From: a virus
Reading direction: 5' to 3' (one strand)
Virus record (IMG/VR): IMGVR_UViG_3300021520_000002
Coordinates: 186,001 to 250,000 of that record
DNA length: 64,000 nt
In this document: positions 1 through 6,570 of the stretch, one piece after another
Numbering within the stretch: the stretch's first letter is position 1
Layout of the letters: the number at the start of each line of letters is the position of its first letter
Position numbers and translations under genes: made by a program
Notes under the pieces: model-generated
Told to the model about the DNA's origin: nothing
What the model saw: only the letters and a program-made list of their open reading frames with translations
Databases searched by the model: none

Positions 1-2013
1 TCCTTTGAGACCCATCTTCCAAGCTTTAATATAAAGACCATAAACATCTTTAACAGTTGCTGAATTGGGAAGATTAATTGTTTTACTCATTCCCATAGAT
101 ATAAATGGTTGAATAGCGGCACACATCTTAACATGACCCATATAATCAATCATTCTTGTGCAACCTCTTGGATTCATAGAGGTATCAAATATTGCCATAT
201 GTTCATCTTTAACAATTGTACTATTTTCTAAGCTTCCATCTTCTTCAATAGTTTCTAATATTAATTTTATTTTTTGTTCTGTATAACCTAAATTTTCTAA
301 GGCTACTTCAACAATTGGATTCACAAATTTCAGAACTGCATTTTCAGAACCAGAAAGAGTTTTATATCTTATTAAGCTAAACTCCGGTTCCATTCCAGTT
401 GTATATGCTTCCATTAAACTTGAAATTGTTCCAGTGGGAGCAAGAAGAGTTACAGTTGCATTTCTGAATGGAGCTTGATTATCAATTAAATTTTTAATAT
501 TAAGCCAATGTTCATTCAATAATATTTCCATAGTTTTTATTATTGTTGATTTTTTTGCACCAGCAAATTGAACATCTAAATATTTAATATGTTTATTTAA
601 AACATTATAAAATGGTTCTTTATTTTCTTCAAATTTATCAAATGGTCCAAATATAGTTGCTAATTTATTACTTGTTTGATAAGCAATAGCTGTTAATAAT
701 CCTGTTAACATTCCAGTAAGAGTTCTAGCTTCATCACTATCATAAGGTAAACCAAGATACATTAATAATGCACCAAGATTTGTAAAACCAGCTCCTAGCG
801 GACGAAATTCTCTTGTGTTTTTCTTAATTTCTTCTGTTGGATATGAAGATTTATTAATTAGAATATCTTGCGCAATTATCATAATTTCAACAACTTCTTT
901 AAATGTAGGATAATCAAATTTAAAATTATTAGTATATTTGTCATATTTAAAGAATTTTAAAAGATTGATGCTTGCTAAGTTACAACTTGAGTTGTCTATG
1001 AATGCAAACTCTCCACATGGATTGGTACTGTTTATTTTGCCGCTATTTATACATGTGTGCCATTCATTAAAAGTATCACTAAATAAAATTCCTGGATCGC
1101 CATTTTTCCAAGCATGTTCTGCTATTTTTACTAATAAATCTCTAGCTTTATACTTAGTACAGTTTTCTCCAGTCTTTACAAATTTAGTATACCAATCTCC
1201 ATCTTCTTCTGCAGCTTTCATAAAAGCTTCACTTAATCTAACACTAATATTTGTATTCTGATAAAATGCTTCATCAGACATTTCATAACCTTCTCTAGGA
1301 ATAAATCCAGCATCTCTTAAAATTCTTAATTTTTCTTCTTCATGATCTTTAATTTCAATAAAGTCTTCTATATCTGGATGGTCAATATTCATACAAACCA
1401 TTTTTGCAGAACGTCTTAATGTACCAGCACTTTTTATAGTGCCTGCATCAACATCATGACATCGTAAAAAAGAACAAGGTCCAGAAGCATGACCACCCCT
1501 AGATACTGTTTCTTTTTTACTTCTTAATGGACTCATATTCATTCCAGTTCCACTTCCATGTTTAAATATTTCTGCTTCGACTCCAGCAACTTCAAAAATA
1601 GATTTCATATTATCATCAATTTTAAGAATAAAACATGCTGATGTTTGTGGTTCATCTGAAAGTCCAACATTAAAATATACAGGACTATTAAATGCAAAAT
1701 ATTGATGTATTTGATAGTATTTCAATTTGTAATTAAAATCAGGAAAATCTGTTTTGTCCTCTTCAAAATATCTTTGATCTCTTGCCCAATTCGTAATTGT
1801 ATCAGATACTCTATCAATCATTTGTTTAAGACTTGTTTCTTTTAATTTTGCATTATTACATAAATATCTACTTGCAACAATTGCAGCATGACCATCATCG
1901 AATCCTTCAGGAAAGTCAATATCTTCATTGAATGTAATTTTTCCTTCTTTATTCTTAATTTCGATATGCTTCTTTACAAATTTAATATTTTTATACGGAT
2001 CTAGTTCTGACAC
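1..2013 (-). CDS. nrdJ: Class II (B12-dependent) ribonucleotide reductase, 3' end outside window
   Basis: Reduces ribonucleotides to deoxyribonucleotides for phage DNA synthesis. About 670 residues are visible and the gene runs off the left edge. The family signatures are clear: CFIL near residue 127, GSGTGMNMSPLRS at about 153-165, SRGGHASGP near 171, and NPCGE at 331-335 followed by SSCNLASINL. The NPCxE..CNLASINL form is typical of NrdJ rather than class Ia NrdA, whose radical partner is NrdB; none is seen here. The start is GTG, with GGAGG seven bases upstream, and it overlaps the TAG stop of the preceding gene by one base (TAGTG), so the two are translationally coupled. The B12 requirement is family knowledge. 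Confidence 0.92.
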   Translation of the reverse strand, partial: MSELDPYKNIKFVKKHIEIKNKEGKITFNEDIDFPEGFDDGHAAIVASRYLCNNAKLKETSLKQMIDRVSDTITNWARDQRYFEEDKTDFPDFNYKLKYYQIHQYFAFNSPVYFNVGLSDEPQTSACFILKIDDNMKSIFEVAGVEAEIFKHGSGTGMNMSPLRSKKETVSRGGHASGPCSFLRCHDVDAGTIKSAGTLRRSAKMVCMNIDHPDIEDFIEIKDHEEEKLRILRDAGFIPREGYEMSDEAFYQNTNISVRLSEAFMKAAEEDGDWYTKFVKTGENCTKYKARDLLVKIAEHAWKNGDPGILFSDTFNEWHTCINSGKINSTNPCGEFAFIDNSSCNLASINLLKFFKYDKYTNNFKFDYPTFKEVVEIMIIAQDILINKSSYPTEEIKKNTREFRPLGAGFTNLGALLMYLGLPYDSDEARTLTGMLTGLLTAIAYQTSNKLATIFGPFDKFEENKEPFYNVLNKHIKYLDVQFAGAKKSTIIKTMEILLNEHWLNIKNLIDNQAPFRNATVTLLAPTGTISSLMEAYTTGMEPEFSLIRYKTLSGSENAVLKFVNPIVEVALENLGYTEQKIKLILETIEEDGSLENSTIVKDEHMAIFDTSMNPRGCTRMIDYMGHVKMCAAIQPFISMGMSKTINLPNSATVKDVYGLYIKAWKMGLKG

Positions 2014-2261
2014 TATATTTCCTCCATTGGGTGTTTTATTTTATATCGTTTATAAAATTCTTCATTAGTCATAGCTGTATTATTTTCAATAAAAATTGTT
2101 CGTCCTTTTTTATATTCACCTCTTGAAGCTCTCCAAATTTGTTCATAATCATCTATTAATTTATCACATTCATAACAAAAAAAATCACCTTTTATATTTT
2201 CAGGTGTATATACATTAATAATTCTTTTTAGTTCTTTATTACAATGTGGACATATTTCCAT
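2013..2261 (-). CDS. Small zinc-ribbon protein, 82 aa
   Basis: Two CxxC knuckles (CPHC at residues 4-7, CYEC at 29-32) predict one bound zinc. Function unknown. It resembles the next upstream gene and both sit just before nrdJ in one transcription unit. It ends in TAG, which overlaps the GTG start of nrdJ. The start overlaps the end of the upstream gene by 23 bases. Confidence 0.75.
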   Translation of the reverse strand: MEICPHCNKELKRIINVYTPENIKGDFFCYECDKLIDDYEQIWRASRGEYKKGRTIFIENNTAMTNEEFYKRYKIKHPMEEI

Positions 2262-2505
2262 TATTTTCCTCTGATTTATATATTATTTTTGTTGGTATTT
2301 TCATTTCAGAATTAATATCTGTTACAATCATATTAACTTTAAAATTTTGTTTATTTTTTCTAGTATAATCTGCAGCTAAATTATAAATTTTATCACCTTC
2401 AATTTTAGAATTACAAAATGGACAACTATAATCAGATTCTTTAGTAGATATTATTGTAACACAATTTATTTCTGATAATTCTTTATTACAGTTGATACAG
2501 TTCAT
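2239..2505 (-). CDS. Small zinc-ribbon protein, 88 aa
   Basis: CINC at residues 3-6 and CPFC at about 28-31 suggest a zinc ribbon; the rest is not recognised. An AGGAG ribosome binding site precedes the ATG. A box B promoter core lies about 40 bases upstream (2541-2550), so this is probably the first gene of the unit that ends with nrdJ. Confidence 0.75.
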   Translation of the reverse strand: MNCINCNKELSEINCVTIISTKESDYSCPFCNSKIEGDKIYNLAADYTRKNKQNFKVNMIVTDINSEMKIPTKIIYKSEENNGNMSTL

Positions 2506-2535
2506 TACTTCTCCTTAGATTATATTTACTAATAG

Positions 2536-2565
2536 TAAAATTTCTATATAAAAGATGAAACTTTT
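2536..2565 (-). promoter_or_regulatory. Phage promoter (box B) upstream of the zinc-ribbon/nrdJ unit
   Basis: On the minus strand a TATATAGAAATTTTA box follows a T/A-rich upstream stretch. It matches the recurrent box B, but box A is degenerate. It lies between the HD hydrolase gene end and the 88 aa gene. Confidence 0.6.
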
Positions 2566-3251
2566 TATACTCCTTCTTTAACATCACCGTTTGGTAAAAT
2601 AACTTTATCTACTTCTTTTTTAAAAGTGTTAAAATTTTTAAGTTTTTTATAAATTTTTTGTTGTTCTTTTTGTATACTTTTTTTAGTTTCAGGTAAGTAA
2701 TATTTTGCATAACCTTTTTCGCCAAATTTATTTGAAAGATGATCAAAAGATCTTTGAATAAGTTGTTCTCTATCCATATCTAAATAATTATCTTTTCCAT
2801 AAAGATATGATCTTTTAATCATTAATTTTAGAGACGGTGTTTTATCACTATCTTGAATAATCTTTCCAAGTAGTGTTCTTGGAGTGTTAGGATTAGATGC
2901 ACGATGATCTTCACATGCATCGGCAATATCTTTAATTTGTTCTTCAGTAAACCATTTCTTAAGATTTTTGTCCGCTAATACGAATTTAGCAGAATTAATA
3001 TGATGTTCTTCTCTACCTTTTGGAATACCAACATCATGGTATGCTGCCGCCGCGAAAGTCATATTAACATCAACTTTTCTTTTTACAGCTAAATCTAATG
3101 CTGTATTCATAACTAATTTAACATGATCTTGCCGATGACCAGAATCATGTTTATCATACATGGGTATAATTTTTGATTCAATATATTCTTTTAATTCTGG
3201 ATTTACCAATTCTATATTTTCTACTTCAAATAAATAAGATATGCTAATCAT
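2565..3251 (-). CDS. HD-domain phosphohydrolase, 228 aa
   Basis: A metal-dependent HD hydrolase: GHRQDHVK (H39, H43), AYHDVG (HD at 72-73), EEHH (about 81-84), CEDHR (about 113-117) and IIQDSDK supply the usual metal ligands. Family members hydrolyse nucleotides or signalling phosphates; the substrate here is unknown. The first 11 residues (MISISYLFEVE) are shared almost exactly with the adjacent 96 aa protein and are not part of the HD fold, which starts near residue 17. This N-terminal tag could be a targeting leader. Confidence 0.85.
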   Translation of the reverse strand: MISISYLFEVENIELVNPELKEYIESKIIPMYDKHDSGHRQDHVKLVMNTALDLAVKRKVDVNMTFAAAAYHDVGIPKGREEHHINSAKFVLADKNLKKWFTEEQIKDIADACEDHRASNPNTPRTLLGKIIQDSDKTPSLKLMIKRSYLYGKDNYLDMDREQLIQRSFDHLSNKFGEKGYAKYYLPETKKSIQKEQQKIYKKLKNFNTFKKEVDKVILPNGDVKEGV

Positions 3252-3268
3252 AATTAAGCTCCTAAATA

Positions 3269-3559
3269 TTATTTTCTATTATACCCATATTTATCTCGAA
3301 AAAAATTAAGATTATTTATAGACTTTTTTAAATTTTCAACATCTTGTTTTGGAGATGTTACTTGTTTTGGTATTTTCTGAACTGTTTTTTCTTTTTCATT
3401 ATAAAAATATCCTTTTGCTGGAAATTCTATTCTTTGTAATAAACGTGGTTTTGTTTCATAAGGTTCTTTTTCAAAACGAATTCCATTAAATGCTGGATTC
3501 CATACCCAATCAAGACCAGTGTTAGTTTCAAATTCAAATAAATACCCAATATTAATCAT
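3269..3559 (-). CDS. Hypothetical protein, 96 aa, sharing an N-terminal tag with the HD hydrolase
   Basis: It begins MINIGYLFEFE, matching MISISYLFEVE of the next gene; the remainder is unrelated and not recognised. It is preceded by AAGGAGTTTAATT-ATG. A terminator for structured RNA 1 sits only about 28 bases upstream of the ATG, so expression probably comes from read-through of that terminator or another start site. Confidence 0.7.
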   Translation of the reverse strand: MINIGYLFEFETNTGLDWVWNPAFNGIRFEKEPYETKPRLLQRIEFPAKGYFYNEKEKTVQKIPKQVTSPKQDVENLKKSINNLNFFRDKYGYNRK

Positions 3560-3586
3560 AATTAAACTCCTTAAAATAAAATAAAT

Positions 3587-3621
3587 AAAAAAGTCTTGAG
3601 ACCCCTTTTCGGGATCTCAAT
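3587..3621 (-). terminator. Intrinsic terminator of structured RNA 1
   Basis: The hairpin TTGAGATCCC-GAAA-AGGGGTCTCAA is followed on the minus strand by ACTTTTTTATTTATTTT. It has a strong stem and a U-tract. Confidence 0.75.
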
Positions 3622-3833
3622 ATCACGGTCTTTCGACCGGTAGTAAAAGGTGACTAGTTCTTTTACCATCTCTTGAACCCATACATCTGGGTTAGACCGA
3701 TTCTGGAAAGGTTAGTTAAAAGATTAGTCAAATCTTTTTACACCTTTTCTCGTCCAGCAAGAGAGCTAGTTTCGAGACTATGATACAAAGTAATATATCA
3801 CTTAGGATATATTACCTTTCATAGACCTGTCTA
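3588..3833 (-). ncRNA. Structured RNA 1 (about 245 nt), unknown family
   Basis: No ORF with a ribosome binding site. On the minus strand, between a box A/box B promoter and a terminator, there are successive hairpins: GTAATATAT...ATATATTAC, AAAAGATT-tgact-AATCTTTT, AACCCA-gatgta-TGGGTT, GGTAAAAG...CTTTTACTACC, and CGGTC-GAAA-GACCG with a GNRA loop. The many perfect stems suggest selection on RNA structure. It is not a tRNA, tmRNA or riboswitch that I can recognise. It could instead be a long leader for the 96 aa gene. Confidence 0.6.
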
Positions 3834-3866
3834 TTATATTAATTTCTATATGAAAAAGAAGAAAAT
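3832..3866 (-). promoter_or_regulatory. Phage promoter for structured RNA 1
   Basis: The minus strand reads TTTTTCATATAGAAATTAATATA. Box B is perfect; box A is a weak TTCTTC. The upstream T-rich part is also the T-tract of the terminator of structured RNA 2. Confidence 0.75.
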
Positions 3867-3894
3867 AAAATAATGTTACTTTCGTAACATTATT
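3855..3894 (-). terminator. Intrinsic terminator of structured RNA 2
   Basis: Perfect hairpin AATAATGTTAC-GAAA-GTAACATTATT (minus strand), followed by TTATTTTCTTCTTTTT. The tail runs into the next promoter. Confidence 0.8.
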
Positions 3895-4011
3895 CTTCCT
3901 GTTGGTGGGTTATGACCCCACCGGGTGCGCGATATCACACCTTACTAGTAGTGAGAATGACTCACTACAGATCAAATTTCATAGGCTTATATCGAGCCTC
4001 AAAATGATCAT
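3869..4011 (-). ncRNA. Structured RNA 2 (about 140 nt), unknown family
   Basis: A self-contained promoter-RNA-terminator cassette without an ORF. Minus-strand helices: GATCA...TGATC enclosing AGGCT-cgatata-AGCCT; TAGTGAG-tcatt-CTCACTA; GGTGGG-gtcataa-CCCACC; and the terminator hairpin, whose 3' arm contains AGTAACATT, a word also found in two other RNAs of this array. No known RNA family recognised. Confidence 0.65.
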
Positions 4012-4046
4012 ACTATATTAATTTCTATATCAAATCTTTGAATAAC
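4012..4046 (-). promoter_or_regulatory. Phage promoter for structured RNA 2
   Basis: ATTCAA, 8 bases, TATAGAAATTAATATA on the minus strand: both boxes match. Box A directly abuts the T-tract of the terminator of the 235 aa gene. Confidence 0.85.
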
Positions 4047-4066
4047 AAAAAGGCGGAGTTATCCGC
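4045..4066 (-). terminator. Terminator overlapping the end of the 235 aa gene
   Basis: AGGCGGA-TAACT-CCGCCT followed by TTTTTGTT on the minus strand. The stop codon TAA of the gene (4059-4061) lies at the edge of the loop, so translation termination and the transcription terminator are superimposed. Confidence 0.8.
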
Positions 4067-4766
4067 CTGTTAATTGATTTATGATAAGCTGGATTTTCTC
4101 AGGGATAGGAGCATTGAGATCAGGTTCATTAGTTGATCTGTAAATATGTCTTAACTCAATAATTTCGTTAAGGCATATTCCACAACTATGAACATGTTTT
4201 TCAATAACTGTCCTTTCCTCAAGATCAGAGTCGAAGAAGGCATATTTAGCCAACAATTCTGGTTCAATATGTTTCTGATGTTTTTCTTTCATTAACCTAT
4301 TAAACCCAAGTTGGATAAGATGTGGTAACATTTTATCGTTTGGTCCTGCATCCGGAGGAATTTCAGTAAACATCCAATGTTTAGTTGTGATTAAGTCTTT
4401 TTTCCACCATTTCAATTTGTTCTTGTCATATTCATATTTGAATAGATAGAACTTAATTTTGAAAAGATGGTCTAAATCATCAATCTTTTTTACAACATCT
4501 TCCCGATATCCAGTCTGTTTAAAAGCCGCTTTAAGGTTCCATAGGAATGTAAAATTCCATAAGAACGAGAATATTAAATCAGGAACTTCATTGTAATCGT
4601 CTTTATCTATACCATAAATAATTTGATAGTTAACTGTCGATTCAAGATCGGAAAGAGTTTTTTTACACTGGATTATCATATCAATAGCGCGTGAGACCAA
4701 ATGTCTCATATCCACAAATACATATCCACGTTTTTCTAAATCTTTTATTACCAGATTTATTATCAT
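4059..4766 (-). CDS. Protein with zf-HC2-like zinc finger, 235 aa
   Basis: The C-terminal part reads FFDSDLEERTVIEKHVHSC then GIC; the HxxxCxxC arrangement (H191, C195, C198) in a short helical context is the pattern of the anti-sigma-factor-like zinc finger (zf-HC2). Residues 1-170 are mostly helical with W-rich stretches and are not recognised. Start supported by GGAGGAG before the ATG and its own promoter at about 4822-4850. Possible role: binding a polymerase or sigma-like factor, inferred only from the finger type. Codon use is slightly less AT-biased than neighbours. Confidence 0.7.
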   Translation of the reverse strand: MIINLVIKDLEKRGYVFVDMRHLVSRAIDMIIQCKKTLSDLESTVNYQIIYGIDKDDYNEVPDLIFSFLWNFTFLWNLKAAFKQTGYREDVVKKIDDLDHLFKIKFYLFKYEYDKNKLKWWKKDLITTKHWMFTEIPPDAGPNDKMLPHLIQLGFNRLMKEKHQKHIEPELLAKYAFFDSDLEERTVIEKHVHSCGICLNEIIELRHIYRSTNEPDLNAPIPEKIQLIINQLTGG

Positions 4767-4821
4767 ATCTCCTCCTTTAATTTTTAAAATAATATATTAG
4801 AAACTTTATTGTTCCTAATTA

Positions 4822-4852
4822 TACTATATCATTTCTATATGAAAAAGGAGAA
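4822..4852 (-). promoter_or_regulatory. Phage promoter for the 235 aa gene
   Basis: CATATAGAAATGATATAGT on the minus strand (box B with G at one position), preceded by the T-rich tail of the terminator of structured RNA 3. Confidence 0.7.
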
Positions 4853-4881
4853 AACAAAAAGAGAATTTTTTACGTGTCTCT
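4851..4881 (-). terminator. Probable terminator of structured RNA 3
   Basis: GAGA...TCTC stem (minus strand) followed by TTTTTGTTTTCTCCTTTTTC. The stem is short, so this is a moderate call. Confidence 0.5.
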
Positions 4882-5078
4882 ATTCACGGGTTAGAACCAT
4901 TTTTCAGATTTTTATTATCTTAGGTTCACCAAACCTAGGGATTTTTCTCGATTCCCAATCGGACCAATTTGAAGGGTGGTCGTAGACGCTTTATTAAGCA
5001 TCTGGGGCACATAATGTTACTCCCCGTTCCCGTCAGCACTATTTGCGGTTCATATGCTGATCTTTATTAGTCCCTTGT
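4856..5078 (-). ncRNA. Structured RNA 3 (about 220 nt), unknown family
   Basis: Minus-strand helices in order: CAGCA...TGCTG; GGGG-agtaacattatgtg-CCCC; AGATGCTT-aata-AAGCGTCT; GACCA...TGGTC; CGATT-ggg-AATCG; TAGGTT-tggtg-AACCTA; CCGTGA-atagaga-CACG. At least seven hairpins in 220 bases and no supported ORF. The loop of the second helix carries AGTAACATT, shared with structured RNA 2 and the leader at 6182-6408. Confidence 0.65.
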
Positions 5079-5113
5079 ATTATATTAATTTCTATATGAA
5101 AAACTTGAAAATA
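5079..5113 (-). promoter_or_regulatory. Phage promoter for structured RNA 3
   Basis: TTTCAA, 8 bases, TATAGAAATTAATATA on the minus strand: full two-box match. Confidence 0.85.
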
Positions 5114-5145
5114 AAAACCTTTTTAAGGCTGGTTAGGCCTGTTGA
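5114..5145 (-). repeat. Copy 1 of a repeated terminal hairpin element
   Basis: The 26-base word AAACCTTTTTAAGGC plus TGGTTAGGCCT occurs here and again at about 5364-5390, each at a gene end. The minus strand can fold AGGC-ctaacca-GCCT followed by AAAAAGGTTTTTATTTT. Probably a terminator in this copy because a T-tract follows. Confidence 0.55.
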
Positions 5146-5350
5146 TCGACTTTTTTAAATATTCGATCAACTGTTTATATGTAGCTGCAAAAGTTGAAGG
5201 ATGATCATATACATCATCCTCTTCATGTCTATATTCTACGATATATTTTTTCGTAGGCATATAAACAATATCTTTTACAGTTATTGAATATACTCCGTGA
5301 TCTCCACGGATGATGATTGGATTATCAATAACTTTTGCTAATCTAATCAA
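5123..5350 (-). CDS. Hypothetical protein, 75 aa
   Basis: Not recognised. Beta-rich N-terminal part with a YSITVKDIVYMP core and an acidic mid-segment. The start is preceded by AAGGAGGATATATTG-ATG, a strong binding site. It follows the 195 aa Cys-rich protein in one unit. Confidence 0.7.
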   Translation of the reverse strand: MIRLAKVIDNPIIIRGDHGVYSITVKDIVYMPTKKYIVEYRHEEDDVYDHPSTFAATYKQLIEYLKKSINRPNQP

Positions 5351-5361
5351 TATATCCTCCT

Positions 5362-5422
5362 TAAAACCTTTTTAAGGCTGGTTAGGCCTAAGACCTCTTT
5401 TTGAGCTGGTCAGGCTCCTTCT
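5362..5422 (-). repeat. Copy 2 of the repeated hairpin plus a related third hairpin
   Basis: This holds the second copy of the 26-base word, then a diverged version (GAGC-ctgacca-GCTC-AAAAAG) overlapping the end of the 195 aa gene. All three share the CTRACCA loop between GC-rich arms. The function is unclear; only copy 1 has a real T-tract. Confidence 0.5.
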
Positions 5423-5997
5423 AAGCCGCGGGAGACTTCTAATACACGAAGATTCCAGATGTCTCTTCTATATCCATACATAAGTGATTCTGCATCTGGT
5501 AATGACCATTCAAGAATTTCCTTTATATTAAAAGGATAACCTGAGAATGGTAATTCACCAAGATAACAATCTCTTGTATGATTATAGTATTGACAATTAT
5601 CTAGAATACATTCAGCACATTCACAATCAGTACATACTATAGAACGGAATTTAACTATTATATAGTTTAATTCCATCTCAAGCATTTTCTGAAAGGATTC
5701 TGTGTTGAAAACGTGATGTGAAGTTCTGAAACAACGTTGATCAACATAACAGTCGCGTTCCCAATACGATTCAGTCAAGTAGTATTTATGTTCCCAACAC
5801 TCTTGACTACAGTCACCCGGTTCATCAGGAATATTTCCCCATTGATCCGAACTGTGATCGTGAATCGCAAGGCAATAATCATTGCACTTGCTTTCACCAT
5901 CTTTACAGTTGTGACAAATCGTATCGTTGATAGCTTCTGATGTTTGAAGAAACGATGAGATGATATCAATAACAATCCTATCAAAGGCTGTTTCCAT
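5410..5997 (-). CDS. Cysteine-rich hypothetical protein, 195 aa
   Basis: I place the start at METAFDR, with AAGGAGGATATT before the ATG. A longer in-frame extension upstream overlaps a separate small gene in another frame and lacks a binding site. The protein has many Cys/His residues in clusters (CHNCKDGESKCNDYC, CSQECWEH, CTDCECAECILDNC), suggesting several metal sites or disulphides. There is no signal peptide or membrane segment. Function unknown. Confidence 0.75.
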   Translation of the reverse strand: METAFDRIVIDIISSFLQTSEAINDTICHNCKDGESKCNDYCLAIHDHSSDQWGNIPDEPGDCSQECWEHKYYLTESYWERDCYVDQRCFRTSHHVFNTESFQKMLEMELNYIIVKFRSIVCTDCECAECILDNCQYYNHTRDCYLGELPFSGYPFNIKEILEWSLPDAESLMYGYRRDIWNLRVLEVSRGLEGA

Positions 5998-6007
5998 AAT
6001 ATCCTCC

Positions 6008-6181
6008 TTAGTTTGTTTTCTTCTTTCTTTTTCTTCTTCCCCAACAGAGTTTATCATCAGTCCAAGATAAGTTTGTATCCATATCTGATATTCTAATACA
6101 TCCACATGGAAGTTTTTCGAGTTTCCAATTAGGATGATCAAAAGATATTTGAAGCATTCTTTCTTGTAACTCTTTTTCCAT
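6008..6181 (-). CDS. Small hypothetical protein, 57 aa
   Basis: The ATG at 6181 follows AAAGGAGAAGAAC. The product begins MEKELQERMLQISFDHPNWK, contains CGC at residues 26-28, and ends in a basic tail (RRKRKKKTN), which suggests nucleic-acid contact. It stops 10 bases before the 195 aa gene, whose binding site overlaps its end. Confidence 0.7.
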   Translation of the reverse strand: MEKELQERMLQISFDHPNWKLEKLPCGCIRISDMDTNLSWTDDKLCWGRRKRKKKTN

Positions 6182-6408
6182 GTTCTTCTCCTTTATTTTT
6201 ATTTACAGAATAAGAGATATCGATATATAATCGACACCTTATTCCCATGCTTTAACGCGAAAGGTTTTATCGCAACTCAGCTCCGCACGTTTACATGTAC
6301 GCTGAGATTCTAACGGACTACAGTACGGAATGTTACTTCCGTGCTGCAGGACATGTTCCAGCATTGCCACAGGCTCCGCATGGAATTCTACACTTGGTAG
6401 TCATGTAC
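6182..6408 (-). ncRNA. Structured leader or RNA 4 (about 225 nt)
   Basis: Between promoter 6409-6443 and the 57 aa gene. Minus-strand helices: ACGGAA-gtaaca-TTCCGT, CAGCGTACATG...GAGCTG, and a long arm GAATAAG-gtg-TCGAT...ATCGA...CTTATTC at 6208-6244. There is no U-tract after the last arm, so it may be a long structured 5' leader rather than a free RNA. It contains AGTAACATT as in structured RNAs 2 and 3. Confidence 0.5.
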
Positions 6409-6444
6409 TATATTAATTTCTATATGATCTTTTTGAATATACAA
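6409..6444 (-). promoter_or_regulatory. Phage promoter
   Basis: ATTCAA, 8 bases, TATAGAAATTAATATAGT on the minus strand: full two-box match. It drives the leader and the 57 aa/195 aa/75 aa genes. Confidence 0.85.
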
Positions 6445-6475
6445 AAATCTTGCAGATATATAGAAATAATAGCCT

Positions 6476-6560
6476 ATACAAAAATGGGTGGAGAAAGAAC
6501 CCCTTATTAAGTCTTCCATAGGCTGGAATTGTTATTAAGGTGCCTATGTTCTTTCCCCAC
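6476..6560 (-). terminator. Large branched hairpin after the kinase gene, probable terminator
   Basis: GTGGGGAAAGAAC pairs with GTTCTTTCTCCAC over 13 positions (one mismatch). Inside is ATAGGC...GCCTAT with flanking CTTAATAA repeats. It is followed by CCATTTTTG on the minus strand. The stem is much longer than a terminator needs, so it may also protect or process the mRNA. Confidence 0.6.
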
Positions 6561-6570
6561 AAATTAGAAA

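Noticed and set aside
3587-5113. Identification of the structured RNAs as tmRNA, 6S, GOLLD, ROOL or a riboswitch
   Set aside because: Sizes and conserved cores do not fit what I know of those families; left as unknown.
5775-6044. ORF of 89 codons on the minus strand
   Set aside because: Shifted frame of the 195 aa and 57 aa genes; no binding site of its own.
5998-6141. In-frame N-terminal extension of the 195 aa Cys-rich gene
   Set aside because: It overlaps the 57 aa gene, which has its own binding site, and the strong AAGGAGGATATT precedes the later ATG.
6295-6510. Plus-strand ORF across the structured leader
   Set aside because: It crosses a promoter and the terminal hairpin in the opposite direction; no ribosome binding site.
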